Positions 29,015 through 41,520 of a stretch of DNA of 64,000 nucleotides are shown in pieces. The translations under genes and the position numbers were made by a program. This DNA comes from Phlebopus portentosus. Lineage: Eukaryota; Basidiomycota; Agaricomycetes; Boletales; Boletinellaceae. Location of the stretch: contig JAYXKI010000019.1 in the NCBI GenBank assembly GCA_037892935.1, positions 124,001-188,000 of the forward strand, in the 5' to 3' direction. How positions within the stretch are numbered: position 1 is the first letter of the stretch; every line of letters begins with the position of its first letter. The notes below the pieces were generated by a model that was not told the DNA's origin, did no database searches, and saw only the letters and a list, made by a program, of their open reading frames with translations.

Positions 29015-32000
29015 ACGTATACAAGCGGCAGGCCTGCAAGCCGCCGCTCCTCCTCGTCTCTCTTCTCGTCCCTTTCGGTATCTTTCCGGATTCGTTTCTC
29101 TGCTCTCTCATCCCTCTCTTCCTCGATCTCACGGGTACGCTTCTTTTCAAGTCCCAAGCGCTCGATTCGACGTGCTTCCCCCCTCACAAACATCTCATGC
29201 TCAGGTCCGGTGAGCATCGAATCTCTGAAATTTTCCGTTCCGTTTCTTTTGAATCTAAACAATGAATTGAAAAGTCGAAGGGATCCTGTGGGATTTCTTT
29301 GCTGGAATACCCGAAGGGACCCGAGGGCCCCTTCATTCACGTCATTCGTGGCTGGCATCCATGCCAGCTCGCGCTCTTCCTCCATGAGTGCCGCAATTAC
29401 TCCATCCTCATTGAACTCCGCGCTAAACCGTTCCCAGGTATCTAGAGCCCCTGAGAGGAATGCTTTAAAAGCATCCTCTAAGTGGGGCATGTTCGGCCTG
29501 AGGGAGTGGATAGCGCTGACTGCGTCAGCGCTTTTCCACTCCTTCATGCCTCCCAATGTGGCTTTCTGAGGGTCTGAGTCCGGGGCCAGGATGATATTCG
29601 GATCATTTATGAGCATTCGCAGGTGAGTCTTGAGTCGTTCGTGTAACGTTCCCATTTGCAATGCATTAACCTTTTCTTTCTCCTTCCCTCGTACAGAAGC
29701 GATATAATGAAGCGAAACGGCCTCGCGGTACAACACCAGCACAGCAAGCTCGGTCATCGTCGCCCAGTCATTCAAACCCTTCAATAAATTCTCTTCAAGA
29801 TTGGTCCAGGTACGCTTTTCTTTCAACGCGCGAACTCGGAGCAAAAAATTGATATACATTTGTCGATTCGGAAGAACGTGCACCGCCGCTTCAAGATATG
29901 ACGAATATCGAGTGTTCGACGTGTCCGGGTACGTAAATTCCAGCTTCAATATACAGATCGCGTAGTTTCGAAAGGTATGTTGCTGCCCCTTCTTGTCGTC
30001 TTTATGATTCACATACATTCCCAACAGGATCAAAAACTTCACGGCCCCTCCCTGTGTCGACTCCTTCGCCTGCTTCACTACCATCCTCACAGGCCCATGC
30101 GCAATTGCAAAAGCACCAGATGAGTTCTGTAAGTGATGTTGCTGTTGCGCTTCTCCACGCTGGCTTCCTTCGATTTGGTGGCTTTGTAACATCGCTGCGC
30201 TTGCGGCTGCAGTAGCAGACGCATTAAACGGATCCATGTCTGTCTCGATCTCCTCACCATCGATTTCGTCATCGCATGGACCTAGGGCTTCAAGAACGGC
30301 AGCATTCTCCTTGTTGGGGAGAGAAATCGGTGAGACTCCCAACTCAATCCATTTCGCTCTCATTGCTGAATCACCGCCCTTCACAGCATTTAAATCCTTG
30401 TGCATGCCACATCCAGCCCAGACCCATAGACTCAAGAAACGTCGTTCGGATTCGGACAAATGCTCGATAGCTTCGGGAAAGAGCGATTCGCAAATTTTTG
30501 AGAATAATTCCACCTGGAGGGAAGCCCTCTCCTCATCGCCTAAAGCCTGCCAGGCAGCCTCTCCTCCCATTCGATTGATCAGCTCCGCTTGAGCTTCTCT
30601 GGTCAGTATTTCTTGTTCTTCTTCGGTTTTCGACTGTAAGTACTTCGCCCCAACACCTCGCATCGACAAATCTTGTTTCCATTCGCCGAGCATCCGATGC
30701 TTGGCTTTCTGGTCTTCTGCATGGTCCCCGTGGGTCCCTGTATATTTCATGGCTAAAGTCGGCTCATTGAGCACTGCGCCTGGGGTATTACAGGCTTGTC
30801 CAAGAGGACTCCTGTTGAAGACGTTGATGGCCTCTTGGAGGCCATCAATGAATGTATTTTTTTGAGTTTCTGCTGTGTGATTCCCCAGGTGCTCGACCTT
30901 TACAAACCGAACGTCGTGTTGCATCGATTTTGTGGGCTCTGTATCGAATTCGCTCGACTGCATCGTCTGCGATGCCACATTGATGTTTGTGGCATCAAAA
31001 TTCTCGTGTTTGTTTGTTGTTCCATCACCTCCAGATGTGAAAGCTGCTTTCAAGTGAGTGACAACACCCTCCTGCTTGAAACAGACGCAAACCTCACAGT
31101 CGCATCGTTTCAAATCATAACCCAATTGCATCATCGACATTACTCCAGCCTCCGTGATAATCCTTCCAACAGTTCGTGCAGAGACGACCTTCTTTCTTCT
31201 TTTTCGCCGATCCATCCCAAGAAAACTCGTGATAGTCTGGATGACAGCATCAAGTGCTGCACCAGTCGCTTTGCCTGGACATCCGAGCTGCCTGAGACGC
31301 AAGATGAGAGAACGAGTTGTAGACGTGTAGACACCCTTATCGGTGAGTCGTAGAAACTTCTCTATTCCATTCTTCGTACTCTGGAGGCCCTGTATACGTT
31401 TGCGAGCATACGCAAGTCGTGATCGCCACCTGTGATTCTGCCGTCGACTATCCTCAAGAGACGATTGCAATCGAGCTGCAGTGTCAGACAAGCTCGACAT
31501 TCTCTTTAGCAACATTAAGCAACGGTTATCGGCAGCAATAAAGTTATTCCAATGCTCCATTGCTCGGAAGTGACTGGCGTCGAACATGGACCGATACCAG
31601 TCACAGAGAGCATGAAGACGCGTTTCCTCATACTCCCTGCAGGCGAGTTGCGCTTTCAACTGACTATTCTCTGAATTGAGAAGCTGATTATCGTTCCGCA
31701 GGGCTGATATGGATTTGCGTAACCGGTCGATGGTTTTGCGGCCATTGAAAAAGTCGCTCTGGTACTTCCGAAGTCGATTGTTGCTCCCCTGAAGTCGTTT
31801 TGACATGGCGGTGAGCGTTTTCTTTGATGACAAAAGTTCTTCTTCCAAACCCAATGCTTTCTGCAGAAGCAATTGAATTCAGCAGTCGTTGACCCATGTA
31901 TATTTGGTGGACATTACCTTGGTAAGCTGTTGCTCCTTCACCTTCAATTCTTCTATTGATTTGTTTATACTCCCTGTGTATGTCCGAGTCATGGGATGAC

Positions 32001-32130
32001 TTGTAGAATCTCGCTGCACTCCTTGTGTTCCAAGGCCCCAAGAATTTGTCTTCTCCGCTAGGGGCAAGCGTTCGCGAGCTTTCGACAGACTTATCCTGCT
32101 TGCACGCTTTCCCTTCGATATCCCCACCAT

Positions 32131-32900
32131 CCTAGCGAAGAAAAAATAGGTAAGTGATGCTAATTAGTGAAATTAATACTGCACTGACGCTGGTGAACAG
32201 ACAGCACTTTTTTTTGTCTGTTTGGTACGTTTTTGCGTCCAGACGACTCTTGTTGCGAACGAAGTTCAACATTCGCTTCGATTCATCACGTGATGGTCAA
32301 ATTCCTCTATTTGGAAAGACTTCTGTCTTCTCGCAAATTCCTTCATGGATTTTGAAGATAACATGCCGTAACGGAAACTTCCGTCCGAAACTCCGCCTTC
32401 GATGTCATCACTCAAGTCGTCGTTTGTATGCTTTCCAGGCAACGAAGCCATGAGCTTATCAATCTGTTGAAAATGCTTCATGAACTTGAACTCGCATCGT
32501 TGCTCTTTCAAGGACCGTGATTCCGACCAACATGCGAAAACACGAGGCTCGCGGGGTGTCATCCCCTCATCTGACAGAAATTTGAGGCGGATCTGTTGGC
32601 GCAGACGAGTCGTCGGTGTGCGGATCTTAGCGAATCGACTTTTATCTGTTATTTGGGCGACATCAGATCGTAAGTTGTCTTCGTACACGATCAGAATTAC
32701 TTTGCATCCTCACTTCGCTAATTTGGATTTTTCAGAAACGGAATATTGTCCCGCAGTGAGTCCACGATGGTGGATCAAAGCTTTGCTTCATGACTTTTCG
32801 CAAACATAGCTTTGCAAACATGCATTCTACAGAGTCTGTACCATATAATATGATGTTACTGTGCAAGTGCTCGCTTGCTTACTTTCTCTCAGTTTTCAGC
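32131..32900. other. Intergenic between interrupted gene and 32901 gene
   Basis: This is the promoter side of the minus-strand interrupted gene. A 140-residue minus-strand open frame (32266-32688, with RLRQQIRLKFLSDEGMTPREP) is present but has no recognised motif and no clear start context. It might be an upstream exon or chance. A tacttttttttgtct pyrimidine block lies near 32208. Confidence 0.35.
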
Positions 32901-33914
32901 ATGTCTCTCAATGACGAAAACAAGAATGGCTCGAGCGCAAGAGGACTCCGTAGAGCAACAAACACTGTATATCGTCGTGGGGGGAGACCTTCGATGCCAC
33001 GAGGTAGAGTCCAAGGTGATATGAGGACGAACGTTGTAGATAACAACGGAACTGGTACTAGCTCGCCTCGAGAGCGGTCTCCGGTTAGCCATACTCGCCC
33101 GGACAACACACATGAAGAAAGCGATAGAGATCATCGAGACTCGCACCGAGAACATGCTCGTGCACCGAGTCCTGTCAAATCAAAGCCCAACACGCGGCCG
33201 CTCTCGCCCAGTCCGCTTCGCGACGGAAGTACAGTACCTTCAAAAGCAGCCGAAAGGCAGTCTGAGCGTCGACAGCCATCTCCAGGCCGTTTTGTAGAGA
33301 GTCCGGTCGGCTCGCCACGCAAGGCCAGCATACCTGCGCTAGATGACGGAGCAGATCGAGGTTCAGGCCACAAGTTTCCTCATCTGCCGGGCCCCGCTGT
33401 GCCCTTGGAGACGAGCCTGGACTCGCACCCGTCTGTGTCGAGTCCTCTTCGAAAAGAGACTCCGACTTCTTTAATTACGGGGAAGCCTTTTCCCGCAGAC
33501 GCTGCGGATAGGTCACACCAGCAGGATCTGCAAAATGCGGGACGGAAGAAAACTAGGTCGGTGCAAAGTGCCCCTCCGCCTCTTCCCGGAAGACATAAGC
33601 CAGCACCACCACCGGCTCCGGTATCCACACCAAAACGTCCTACATCTGTGCCTCGAGGAACGCCGAGATTCACAGAGGACTTTGATCATGAATGCAAGGA
33701 CTTCATGAGCTCAAATGTGCCTGCGAGTGCATCGGGAGCGGAGAAGAAGGAGAAACATTCAATCTGGGGAAGAATTGGGTTTCGTAATGCGACAGATGAG
33801 GAAACCCGACGTCAGGATAGAATGGAACCACACAGATCAGGAATAAGCAAGTATTTCGAAACCAGGAGACCTAAGGATAGATACGAGACCCTCCTTGGTT
33901 CTTCTGACATTTAG
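32901..33914 (+). CDS. Disordered Pro/Ser/Arg-rich protein, unknown function (337 aa)
   Basis: The reading frame is uninterrupted from MSLNDENKNG to ETLLGSSDI. It is rich in Ser-Pro, Arg and Gly, with PPPLPGRHKPAPPPAPV (about residues 240-260) looking like an SH3- or profilin-type proline ligand. A short possibly folded C-terminus follows (EKHSIWGRIGFRNATDEE). The frame is also open upstream to 32790, but the Met at 32901 is preferred: the preceding residues are hydrophobic and the DNA is pyrimidine-rich with a tttcag just before the ATG. That pattern would also fit an acceptor, so an earlier exon is possible. There is no recognised family. Confidence 0.55.
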   Translation: MSLNDENKNGSSARGLRRATNTVYRRGGRPSMPRGRVQGDMRTNVVDNNGTGTSSPRERSPVSHTRPDNTHEESDRDHRDSHREHARAPSPVKSKPNTRPLSPSPLRDGSTVPSKAAERQSERRQPSPGRFVESPVGSPRKASIPALDDGADRGSGHKFPHLPGPAVPLETSLDSHPSVSSPLRKETPTSLITGKPFPADAADRSHQQDLQNAGRKKTRSVQSAPPPLPGRHKPAPPPAPVSTPKRPTSVPRGTPRFTEDFDHECKDFMSSNVPASASGAEKKEKHSIWGRIGFRNATDEETRRQDRMEPHRSGISKYFETRRPKDRYETLLGSSDI

Positions 33915-35364
33915 TGCATTTTGTTTTCGGGCTCGATATAATTATGGCAACAAATGTGTTGTATAGAAGAGGATATCGCTATTATTGTGAACAATGCGGA
34001 AGATTGCGTTTCATAACATGTTATCTGTTCCTGCAAGTCATGTCTACAAAGCTACATCGACCGACTGATAAGTTATCCTTTCTAATATCCAAGTGCACTA
34101 GTACTATCCCAATAGAGGAAGACGACAAAAGCGTACTCTTCAGAATTGTTGTGTGCCTTATTACACGAAGTCGAAGATGGTGTAATGGCTTACATTGTCA
34201 CTTCTCAAATATGGAAATGAACTTTGCATAAATCAGCCTCAAGATCCCAGATGAGATTCACCAGCTGCGAGGGTCCTGATAACAAAGGTCGGGATCCAGC
34301 GTTCGAGGCACCAATGAACTGCATTGACTGACTTGTTTGCTCTGCTTCTTCAATTTGACCCAGAGAAGCGGTTGTCATTATCGGAAGTGTTCAAGTATTC
34401 CTGGATTGCAATGTACCACGGATGAACCAAGGGTCTTGTGCTGATCGGTGAGAAAGGTTGAAGTAGAGGTACAAGAGGCTGCAGTCCGAGAAGATATATG
34501 TGCCAGTACGCATGTGAGTTTCGTGCTTGATGCATGGCACCTTGCAGCCGCATTCATAAGAACAACGGAAATGCGGAAACACAAATGATCTGACTCCGCT
34601 TGCTTTTCTTTAGTTATTTATTATTTTGAGCAGGAGGAATTGTAGATTATGCATTAGTTGCTTGATATTCATCTGTAACATGGACTTCAGTTCCAATTTC
34701 AGTGTGACAATTCCAGATAGATATGTTCACTAGTAAGTCACATCTTTCCAATTGACTCCAAGGATCTCAAGTAGGACGTATTTTCAGAAGTCTAGAGCCT
34801 CACTGATATCGACAATGTTGAGCGCGTTATGATTTGGACTGCCACTGTTTCCTTTTCTGTCCCCTTTATATCCTGCCTACCGCTCGTTGTAACACCTCAG
34901 TCTTCTACCTCTATCCATATACCGAGGTGAGGCGTCATTCCTTTCAGTACACGCACTGTTTTATTCCTATATTCATTCGTAGCATGCTCCCTTCCGAAAA
35001 CAGCATATGAGTGTACAGATACATCTCTTTTGTAAGTAAATGCAAGTCCATGCAATGGAGGATTGGCTAGTCGTCTTTGAACTTCCTACGATGTGTTTTC
35101 CACTGGACTTTCGTGCATTGAATGTGCGAGTGCTACCATCACCTGGGTGGGTTGAGATGATAAGAAAGAATGTAACAAAGAGGTGGAGGCAACCTTGTGG
35201 AGGAAGAAGTAGGACCTTGAAAGACGTACATTAATGCCCTATTAGTCAAGGATGAACCTCCTCAATGATTTATGACGTGCGCCTTGAAGCACGGTCAAAC
35301 TAGATGTAACGAGAGTCGAATGGAAGCTGAATGCAATCACCTAGTCGGCATCAGAGTCCAGAGA
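33915..35364. other. Intergenic, no supported gene
   Basis: This is 1.45 kb of AT-rich sequence. The few open frames (for example 33914-34231 and minus 34350-34584) have no motif or coding texture. No repeat or RNA gene was seen. Confidence 0.5.
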
Positions 35365-35706
35365 CTATCCCGCGGGCGCAGAAAAATCCGGAGCAACATG
35401 GGGTTCTGGCTCAGCTGAGCGAACATTGGCTTCCTGTTCCGCGCTAGGATCGTCTGGTAGATGAACTGGACCAACGGAGGATTCTTTACGGCTTGAGCAG
35501 CAACTCTGCGGGCAGCAAACGCAGGAAGAGCATGGCCGGATGCATTCTGTGCAAGAATGACCTGCGATAGTACATTTAAGTTATGCAGAGAGGTAAACTT
35601 GCAGGTCAAACACACGGATTGAAGCGATATCATAACAGATCCCGGCAATGACTTCTAAGCATGAAAGCGCGAGCACAGAGCAAACGTCGGCGAGTGGATT
35701 TGACAT
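35365..35706 (-). CDS. Small cysteine-rich protein (95 aa), unknown function
   Basis: Exons are 35706-35616 and 35561-35365 around a 54-bp intron (GTGTGT donor, GCAG acceptor), 288 bases in frame. The product starts MSNPLADVCSVLALSC, a hydrophobic stretch. It then has a dense cysteine cluster (CTECIRPCSSCVCCPQSCC, residues 33-51) and an acidic, Pro-rich tail ending APAG. I do not see a cleavable signal peptide. Clustered cysteines after a hydrophobic N-terminus resemble palmitoylated or membrane-attached small fungal proteins; that is inference. The start lies 255 bases from the divergent FHA gene, so the two may share a promoter. Confidence 0.6.
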
Positions 35707-35961
35707 GGTATTGGTCCAAGCGCCGACGATTCGGATATGGGGAACGGAGCGGCATCATGATGACGGCGGTCAGCCGCGGCGTGGCCAGGCGTGGGCTGAT
35801 GGGACCGAGTCACGTCCAAGCACATTACTAAATCAGGGAATGCAGTCTATTGTTTATGTAAGACGTGATATGCCCAAAATGGAGACCCTCTTGTGGCGGT
35901 CACTCATTCACATCCAAGGTTGCGACTGCGACGACGGCCTTTCATTCCTCTTCCTCCCACC

Positions 35962-38832
35962 ATGTCCATCTCAGATAGGCTGCGCAGGTCATCGTCAATC
36001 GATGAACCCCTTGGCGTATCCAATGTCAATGCTGTCGACAATGGCGACGCTCGCGTCGTAACAGGTGCGGTCGACTCGTTATCGAATAGGGGATCGCCCA
36101 TTTTACTGATACACTTGGTTTGCGTTTGTTATAGGCGTCGCACTCTCCTGCGACGATATGTCGTCTGAAGGGGATATACACAGGGAGTATAAACTGATTC
36201 GTGGGGTGCATCAGGCGGTCGACTTCTTCCGCACCAGCAACGCAAGTAGATCAGGTCGCATATATATCGCCGCGGGCGGCGCAGCGCGTGCGGCGTTCAG
36301 CAGTCCCGTAATGAGTCGAAGACATGCTCGGATAACTTTTGCGGTGGATGGCTCGGTAAGTTCTGCTCATTCTTGCAAGTCCATCCGTTATGCGGTAGGC
36401 TCGTTTTGGTGGCGTTGATCATCGCGTTCTTCTCTCCGATAATCGCTCAAATCACACTCCATTTGTAACACACTCTCGTACATTCACGCTGACATGATAC
36501 TTCTCGACCCTCATAGGTCACCGTTATGGACCTTGGCTCAATGCACGGGACGTATTTGGGAGGAGTTGACTTCGATGGTCTGCTACCAGAAAAGCTGAAA
36601 CCACGTAGGCATTACACCCTGCGTGCAGGTGACACCATCCTTCTTGGCAAACCGGTTAACCGAGACGAGAGGGTACGTCTCGTTTCGTCGTCTTTCTGAA
36701 TAACATTTTGGCTAATATTCGCTTGGTAGGACTGGAAACCTGTTGCTATAAGAGTTACGTTCCTGTACGACACTGGTGCCCGACCTACCACCCCCCCGCC
36801 CAACCGTTATGGATTATTCATCGAGTCCGCTGGCGCATCGGATACGGAAGATGATGCTTACTCCATTTCATCATCGGGCGATGATGAGGACGAGGATGAC
36901 GCCCGGAGCCAAACTAGGACTTCCCCGGCAAACTCGCCAGTAGTTTCTCACGTTCCTCTTCAATTTGACGGAATGATCTCTACTTCTGCGTCGCGCGAGA
37001 GCTTGATTGTAGGCAGCAGGATCGCCGACGATGTCGAGCCTGCTTCAGGTGTGTTCGATTTGAATCGAACATTAACTGCCACGGCTGCCTTGCGCTCTAT
37101 TCTGCCACCAATACCCAGCATCCGGTCTGCTATCCTCCGGTTACCGTCACTCCGTGAGCTCGGCATCTTTAGTAATACGAGCCCGAGCAGCTGCTCAGGT
37201 ACAAGCGAATATAAGGTGGCAGTAGACGAGGATGTCCAGGTGGTTGACGCCGACCGTAGGAATGGTACTGATGAGGCTAATATGCTGGCTCCCACACCGG
37301 TTGGACCTGAGCCCTTGAGTACTTCCCAAGGTTCCCCGGCGATTGCTGAGTCTAGCGCTGAAGAAGATGGAGCTTCTTGTTCCATGTTCCCATGGCAGGA
37401 GCCATCTCATCCACAAAACCAACTCGGACTCGAACTGAGTGAGCTGGACGGCTTTACCACAGAGCTGCATGACGAAGCCAGGAACGAGATTCAGCTTTGC
37501 AATGCTGCGGACAGCTCTAGTAATGTGCTGGCACCGGAAAGTGGTTCTGCGGAGCACAGTGTCAAGGCGAAGGCTGCAGAAGAAGATGACGTTAAGTCAA
37601 TGGACATCTCTCCAACTACTAGCCGTGCCGCAAGTCCTGCCTTCCGTGCGAGTGGCGTGATCGACGGGTTCGGACACGATAACGGACTACAATCAGCCCC
37701 TCAAGGGGAGCAATACTGCCGTTGTCATGAAGGAGAAGATGAAGAATTTCAAGAAGGCGAACAGCAAGATAATGGTGCTTTTCAGCACCACGATTCTCAG
37801 CAAGACGTTGAAGTTCAAGCATCTCCATTACCGTCAATGCCTGTGACACCAGACAACAAACGTTCGATGGACGGCCTTACTACACCCTCTGCCTCAGATG
37901 TTCACTCTGAGCGGAGGCGCGCAAAAATGGCCCGATTGGAGCTTGCGTACGGTCCGATACCGAGTCCTGTGAGCATCGGAAGACGCACAAAACGATCCGG
38001 AGCACGTCTTGGACCTACCCTCATGTCGCCTACACCCAATCCTCCGGGGCCCTTCGGGCGCTCAGGACGTTCACATGTCGATAAGGTATGCATATATACT
38101 AATCGCATTTGCCTACAACTAATTCGGTCTCCTTTAGTACGTTGATGCGAGGCACACGCCGACCGTTGGTGCGCTCCGAGCCAGAGTACGCTCTCTTGAG
38201 ACTCGCATGAAAGAAATTCAGGGGAGTGCTCTCATGGCAGCTTCCATGGCTACTGCTTCTGCTAGTGCTTCTTCCTCCGCGTCTGCTGCGTCGATTGATG
38301 AAGCCAGAAAGGAGATGGAGTCGATGAGAGAGGGTAAGCGCTTTATATCTTTTCGATGGCCCGAATAGCAGCTGATCTTGTTATCGTGTTCCCAGAGATG
38401 CGCCGCTTGTCAGGTCTCATGGAGGCCCTAGTCGCAAGAATGGACGTACGAGAAATTGACCCACATCACACCGAATGTGGCGTTCAAGCAGCTGAGCCAT
38501 CCAGGGAGCCCATTAACGATCGCTCCGAAACTTCTTCACAAATGAGTGGTAAACGAAAACGTACGGATGACCTCTGCACGCTCGGGATGGACGATTTAGA
38601 ATGCATTGGTCTCGCAGAGGGTCTCGACCTGCAATTCCGCCGAGCAGCGGCGAAGGAGGGGATTCGTTCATTCCACGAGACATCATTGAGACCGGATGTG
38701 CGACCCGCAAAGCGTCTGAGGACGGGTTATGATGCAAGGAAGAGCAAGGCAGTGATGACGGTAGCTGCTGCTGCAGGATACACGAGTCTCGGCGCAGCAC
38801 TGACGTGGATTACGCTCGCGTATGTGCTGTGA
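35962..38832 (+). CDS. Tail-anchored FHA-domain protein (822 aa), Far9/SLMAP-like architecture
   Basis: Exons are 35962-36064, 36135-36355, 36517-36672, 36730-38085, 38138-38333 and 38396-38832 (2,469 bases, all phases agree). The FHA domain covers roughly residues 40-165, split by introns. The phosphothreonine-binding signature is GRIYIAAGG, then SPVMSRRHARI, then VMDLGSMHGTYLGG, that is the SRxH and (N/H)GT elements. A long acidic, Ser-rich linker follows. After it come a basic segment (SERRRAKMARLELAYG) and a short coiled coil (VGALRARVRSLETRMKEIQ). The last residues form a hydrophobic helix (VMTVAAAAGYTSLGAALTWI) at the very C-terminus, a tail anchor for the ER or nuclear envelope. FHA plus coiled coil plus tail anchor is the layout of STRIPAK subunits SLMAP/Far9/Far10; membership is inferred, not shown. 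Confidence 0.82.
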
Positions 38833-40074
38833 GCAATCAACGTGCGAGCCGCTTATATTTCCGCCAACATCTTGTCTGTTGCTTTCGCCTTGGATTATTC
38901 TTGAGGAACATACTCGTCGGCGCTCTGAATGTAATTCGTCCATCCCACCTCCTGCTTTCATTCAATTATAAACACATTTCAATTCTCGTTTTTTCCATCT
39001 CGTGCTCATCGTATCGTCCTTGCTATTATCGCTTCGCTGTATATCGCGCTCCGCTGTCTGCTTTGCTCGCGTCACAAAGGCATTACAAGTTCATTCAAAT
39101 TTCTGTCTTCCCTTTTCCTTTCTGCCTTCATTCCCACCTCAAGAAAGAACTCTTTGTTGCGACGCTCTACTCGCACAATACTTTCCGCTTTCACCATGTC
39201 TTACATTACCCCTTACTTTACTCTGTTCCTTCCCTTTCCTTGGACTTGCGTGAATTGAGAGATCGTGTGTACAGTATTAGCAGAGTTTTGTTGATGTCAG
39301 TAGCTTATACGTAGGTGATTTGGTGACTTCTGGGTGTTCGATGTTCGTGAAGTATTGATTTCTTCTTTCTCCGTCATTGTAAATTATATTTAGGGACTGC
39401 TTTTGTGCATATACAGTACATGAGTGTCTGTCGTCAAAATTCGAGCGAATGAAGTGGGAGCACAGTATGAGCTCGGCACATTTGCTGCCGTATTCTGGTT
39501 TGTATCATCGCGTAAGCTTTGGCGATATTTATTACTGATGGATAGCAAGGCGTTCCTTCATAGTGACACGATTTCTGCCTTTAATCCTCGATGCTACATG
39601 ACAAGGCATCTCTGAACCTCGAGCCTGACTAAGGTTTACTCTCTGGTCGTGCTGCGGAATGAGATAGCAGTGAATCAGATCACTTAGATCGGTTCCGACA
39701 ATGCATCTCTTGGCTTCGTATCACACATCCTCACTCCATGCCGTGGAGCAGAAGGATTTTCTTTGCACTTATCTGAGTCAGGATAAATTGATCTGTAACA
39801 TCCGCTAGCCTTACTTATGATTTCTCAATACATTCTTGGTTTTGATGTCTCCTACTCGGTAGTTCTGCAGCTTTGTTCATCTAATCTGTCCTTTTCTATC
39901 TGATAATGAAAATTGGTTTTTTCTGTAACTCGCCCCTTGAAGCAAACTCGGCGGGTTATACGTTATGGCGGGACAGGAGAAAGTATGAATACAAAGTTCA
40001 AAACATTTGTTATATGTACTTCTGAAAAAGGCAGTAATTACAGTCTTTTTCATACTGTAGCAGTAATATTGATT
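38833..40074. other. Intergenic, no supported gene
   Basis: This is pyrimidine-rich 3' flank of the FHA gene followed by AT-rich DNA. Open frames near 39002-39314 are low in complexity and lack motifs. Confidence 0.5.
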
Positions 40075-41520
40075 TACAAATCAATCAGCTACTACGACGA
40101 TAACCGGCTGATTATATCAAACCTGCCAATGCGATACGACTGAGCTTCGGAAGAAGAGCATTGCGATACGCCAGTCGTTCCCGATTTCAAGATTTTAGTA
40201 CAAAGAGAGAGAAAAGCGAGAACGTTGAAGAAAGAGTTCACATGTGTCTTGTAGAGCCTCACTGCTATCAGTTTCTAAGATACATTAGATTGGATATTAT
40301 ATTCCTATCCCAAAGTGTCTTTTATTGCCTGCTTCTGTCAGTGCTGAGATACGATCACATTTGAGTTGTCGAATATCTGTACACTGATTCTATTTGCTGG
40401 ACTAGGTATGTGACTGACAGTGACAATAGATGAGCGGAATGGATATGCAAGAAGGGAGCAACGCGGATCATTTCACTGCGGAGACACAAAACACTTCGAC
40501 CACAGATCACCAAGAGCGGCACCGGTGAAGTCAAGCTTGGTGAAGAACTTGCAATTAAGAACAGCCGTATTTCGGAATTGGCAGAGTGTCGGTCGAAGGT
40601 CACGGGGAATCCATATCGCCAAGTCGCGTCTATCGTGTCCACCCCACCGCCCACTATCCATCCATCATCATCTAATATCTATTTCGAAAGGGAATCAACA
40701 CCGCCGTCGGTGCGATCTCTTGACGACTGGAGAGAACCCGACACATCCCACACCCTGATCAAGTCCTCGCCAAAGCATGAAACTATTCACAAGCCGGAGC
40801 AGGAGCAGGCAAGGCGAGTCCAATCATCCTCACGTCGCTCGGGGCATCGGAGTGGACTCCAGATCAGATGCGCGCCGTTCGCGTCCCATGTCGTAATCAG
40901 TATATCACCGTCATCATCACTTGACATGTCATGCAGACCATCTGAAGTAGACATGAGAGACAGTAATGGCCACCGGACCTCTCATAAGGACCAGCGATGA
41001 CATGGCCCTGCCAGACGATGTCAATTGCGCGATCAGCTGAAAGTTCAGAGACGAGCTCCCAAGTTACCGTATTCCAGATCCTCATGTTGCCATTTACAGA
41101 ACCCGATGCAAGGCAGTTTCCATCGGGAGAGAATTCAAGCGAGGTGACTGCAACCGTAGATACGTCGAGCGGTCCGACTATGAGTTGACCCGTCGCCATT
41201 CCCCATACTCCCAGTGTCCCGTCTTTACTTTCGGATGCAATCATAGTGTTGTATGGCGATACAGCTATGCAGCTGATACACTTAGGCCCTTCTATGGGGC
41301 TGAAAGCCAATTGACCGGTCGCAACATCCCAGACTCTGATTTCGTAAAAAAACGAAACGCGAGTTATCCGAAGAGAAGGCTGTTCAGGTGACAGACTCAG
41401 CGTCGAGGGGTCCTGGTATGACGTTGCCGGCCTGAGCATCCCAAATGATGATTGAATCCCCCGAAGCAGACGCAATTCGACTTGCATTGTCAGAAATCGT
41501 GACATATCTGATATCTAGAG
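40075..41520 (-). pseudogene. Inverted WD40 fragment of the NLR family, copy C
   Basis: On the minus strand this matches the WD40 end and 3' flank of copy B (about 53265-54775), covering SLEFSPDGNCLASGSVNGNM and TVTWELVSELSADRAID. Homology continues past the stop into non-coding flank, including the AACCGGCTATCGTCGTA-type segment. It is therefore a genomic duplication in inverted orientation, not a processed copy. The C2 and NACHT parts are absent, so it begins inside a blade near 41520. Frame breaks occur around 41000 and 40920. It cannot encode a full NLR. Confidence 0.82.

Larger units (their letters stand above)
14292..32130 (-). pseudogene. Large transposase-like gene interrupted by the Gypsy element
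   Basis: Exon 1 is 32130-31918. After a 57-bp intron (31861-31917), exon 2 runs 31860-29015, is cut by the retrotransposon, and resumes at 14514-14292. Omitting the element and one ACGT target copy restores frame exactly (213 + 2,846 + 223 bases; 1,093 residues). The sequence VYV just before the insertion reads on into PTELVELNVKQL after it. The protein has a coiled-coil start. It also has GGDGTTNKHENFDA (near 31020), YTGTHGDHAEDQK (near 30730), WAGCGMHKDLNAVKGGD (near 30400) and NDVNEGALGSLR (near 29330). I recall related proteins as a repeated, uncharacterised family in Agaricomycetes. The spaced D, D and E residues suggest an RNase H-like transposase, but I saw no terminal inverted repeats. 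The insertion removes only the last 74 residues or so, so a truncated product is possible. Confidence 0.75.

Noticed and set aside
30824..30848. Perfect 11-bp hairpin (ttgatggcctc-ttg-gaggccatcaa)
   Set aside because: It lies inside the coding frame of the interrupted gene and fits ordinary codons; no neighbouring feature suggests a function.
32266..32688. 140-residue minus-strand open frame as a gene
   Set aside because: No motif, weak start context and no splice partner that can be supported; kept only as a note in the intergenic entry.
34350..34584. Three overlapping minus-strand open frames
   Set aside because: All three frames are open over the same 200 bases, which indicates chance rather than coding.
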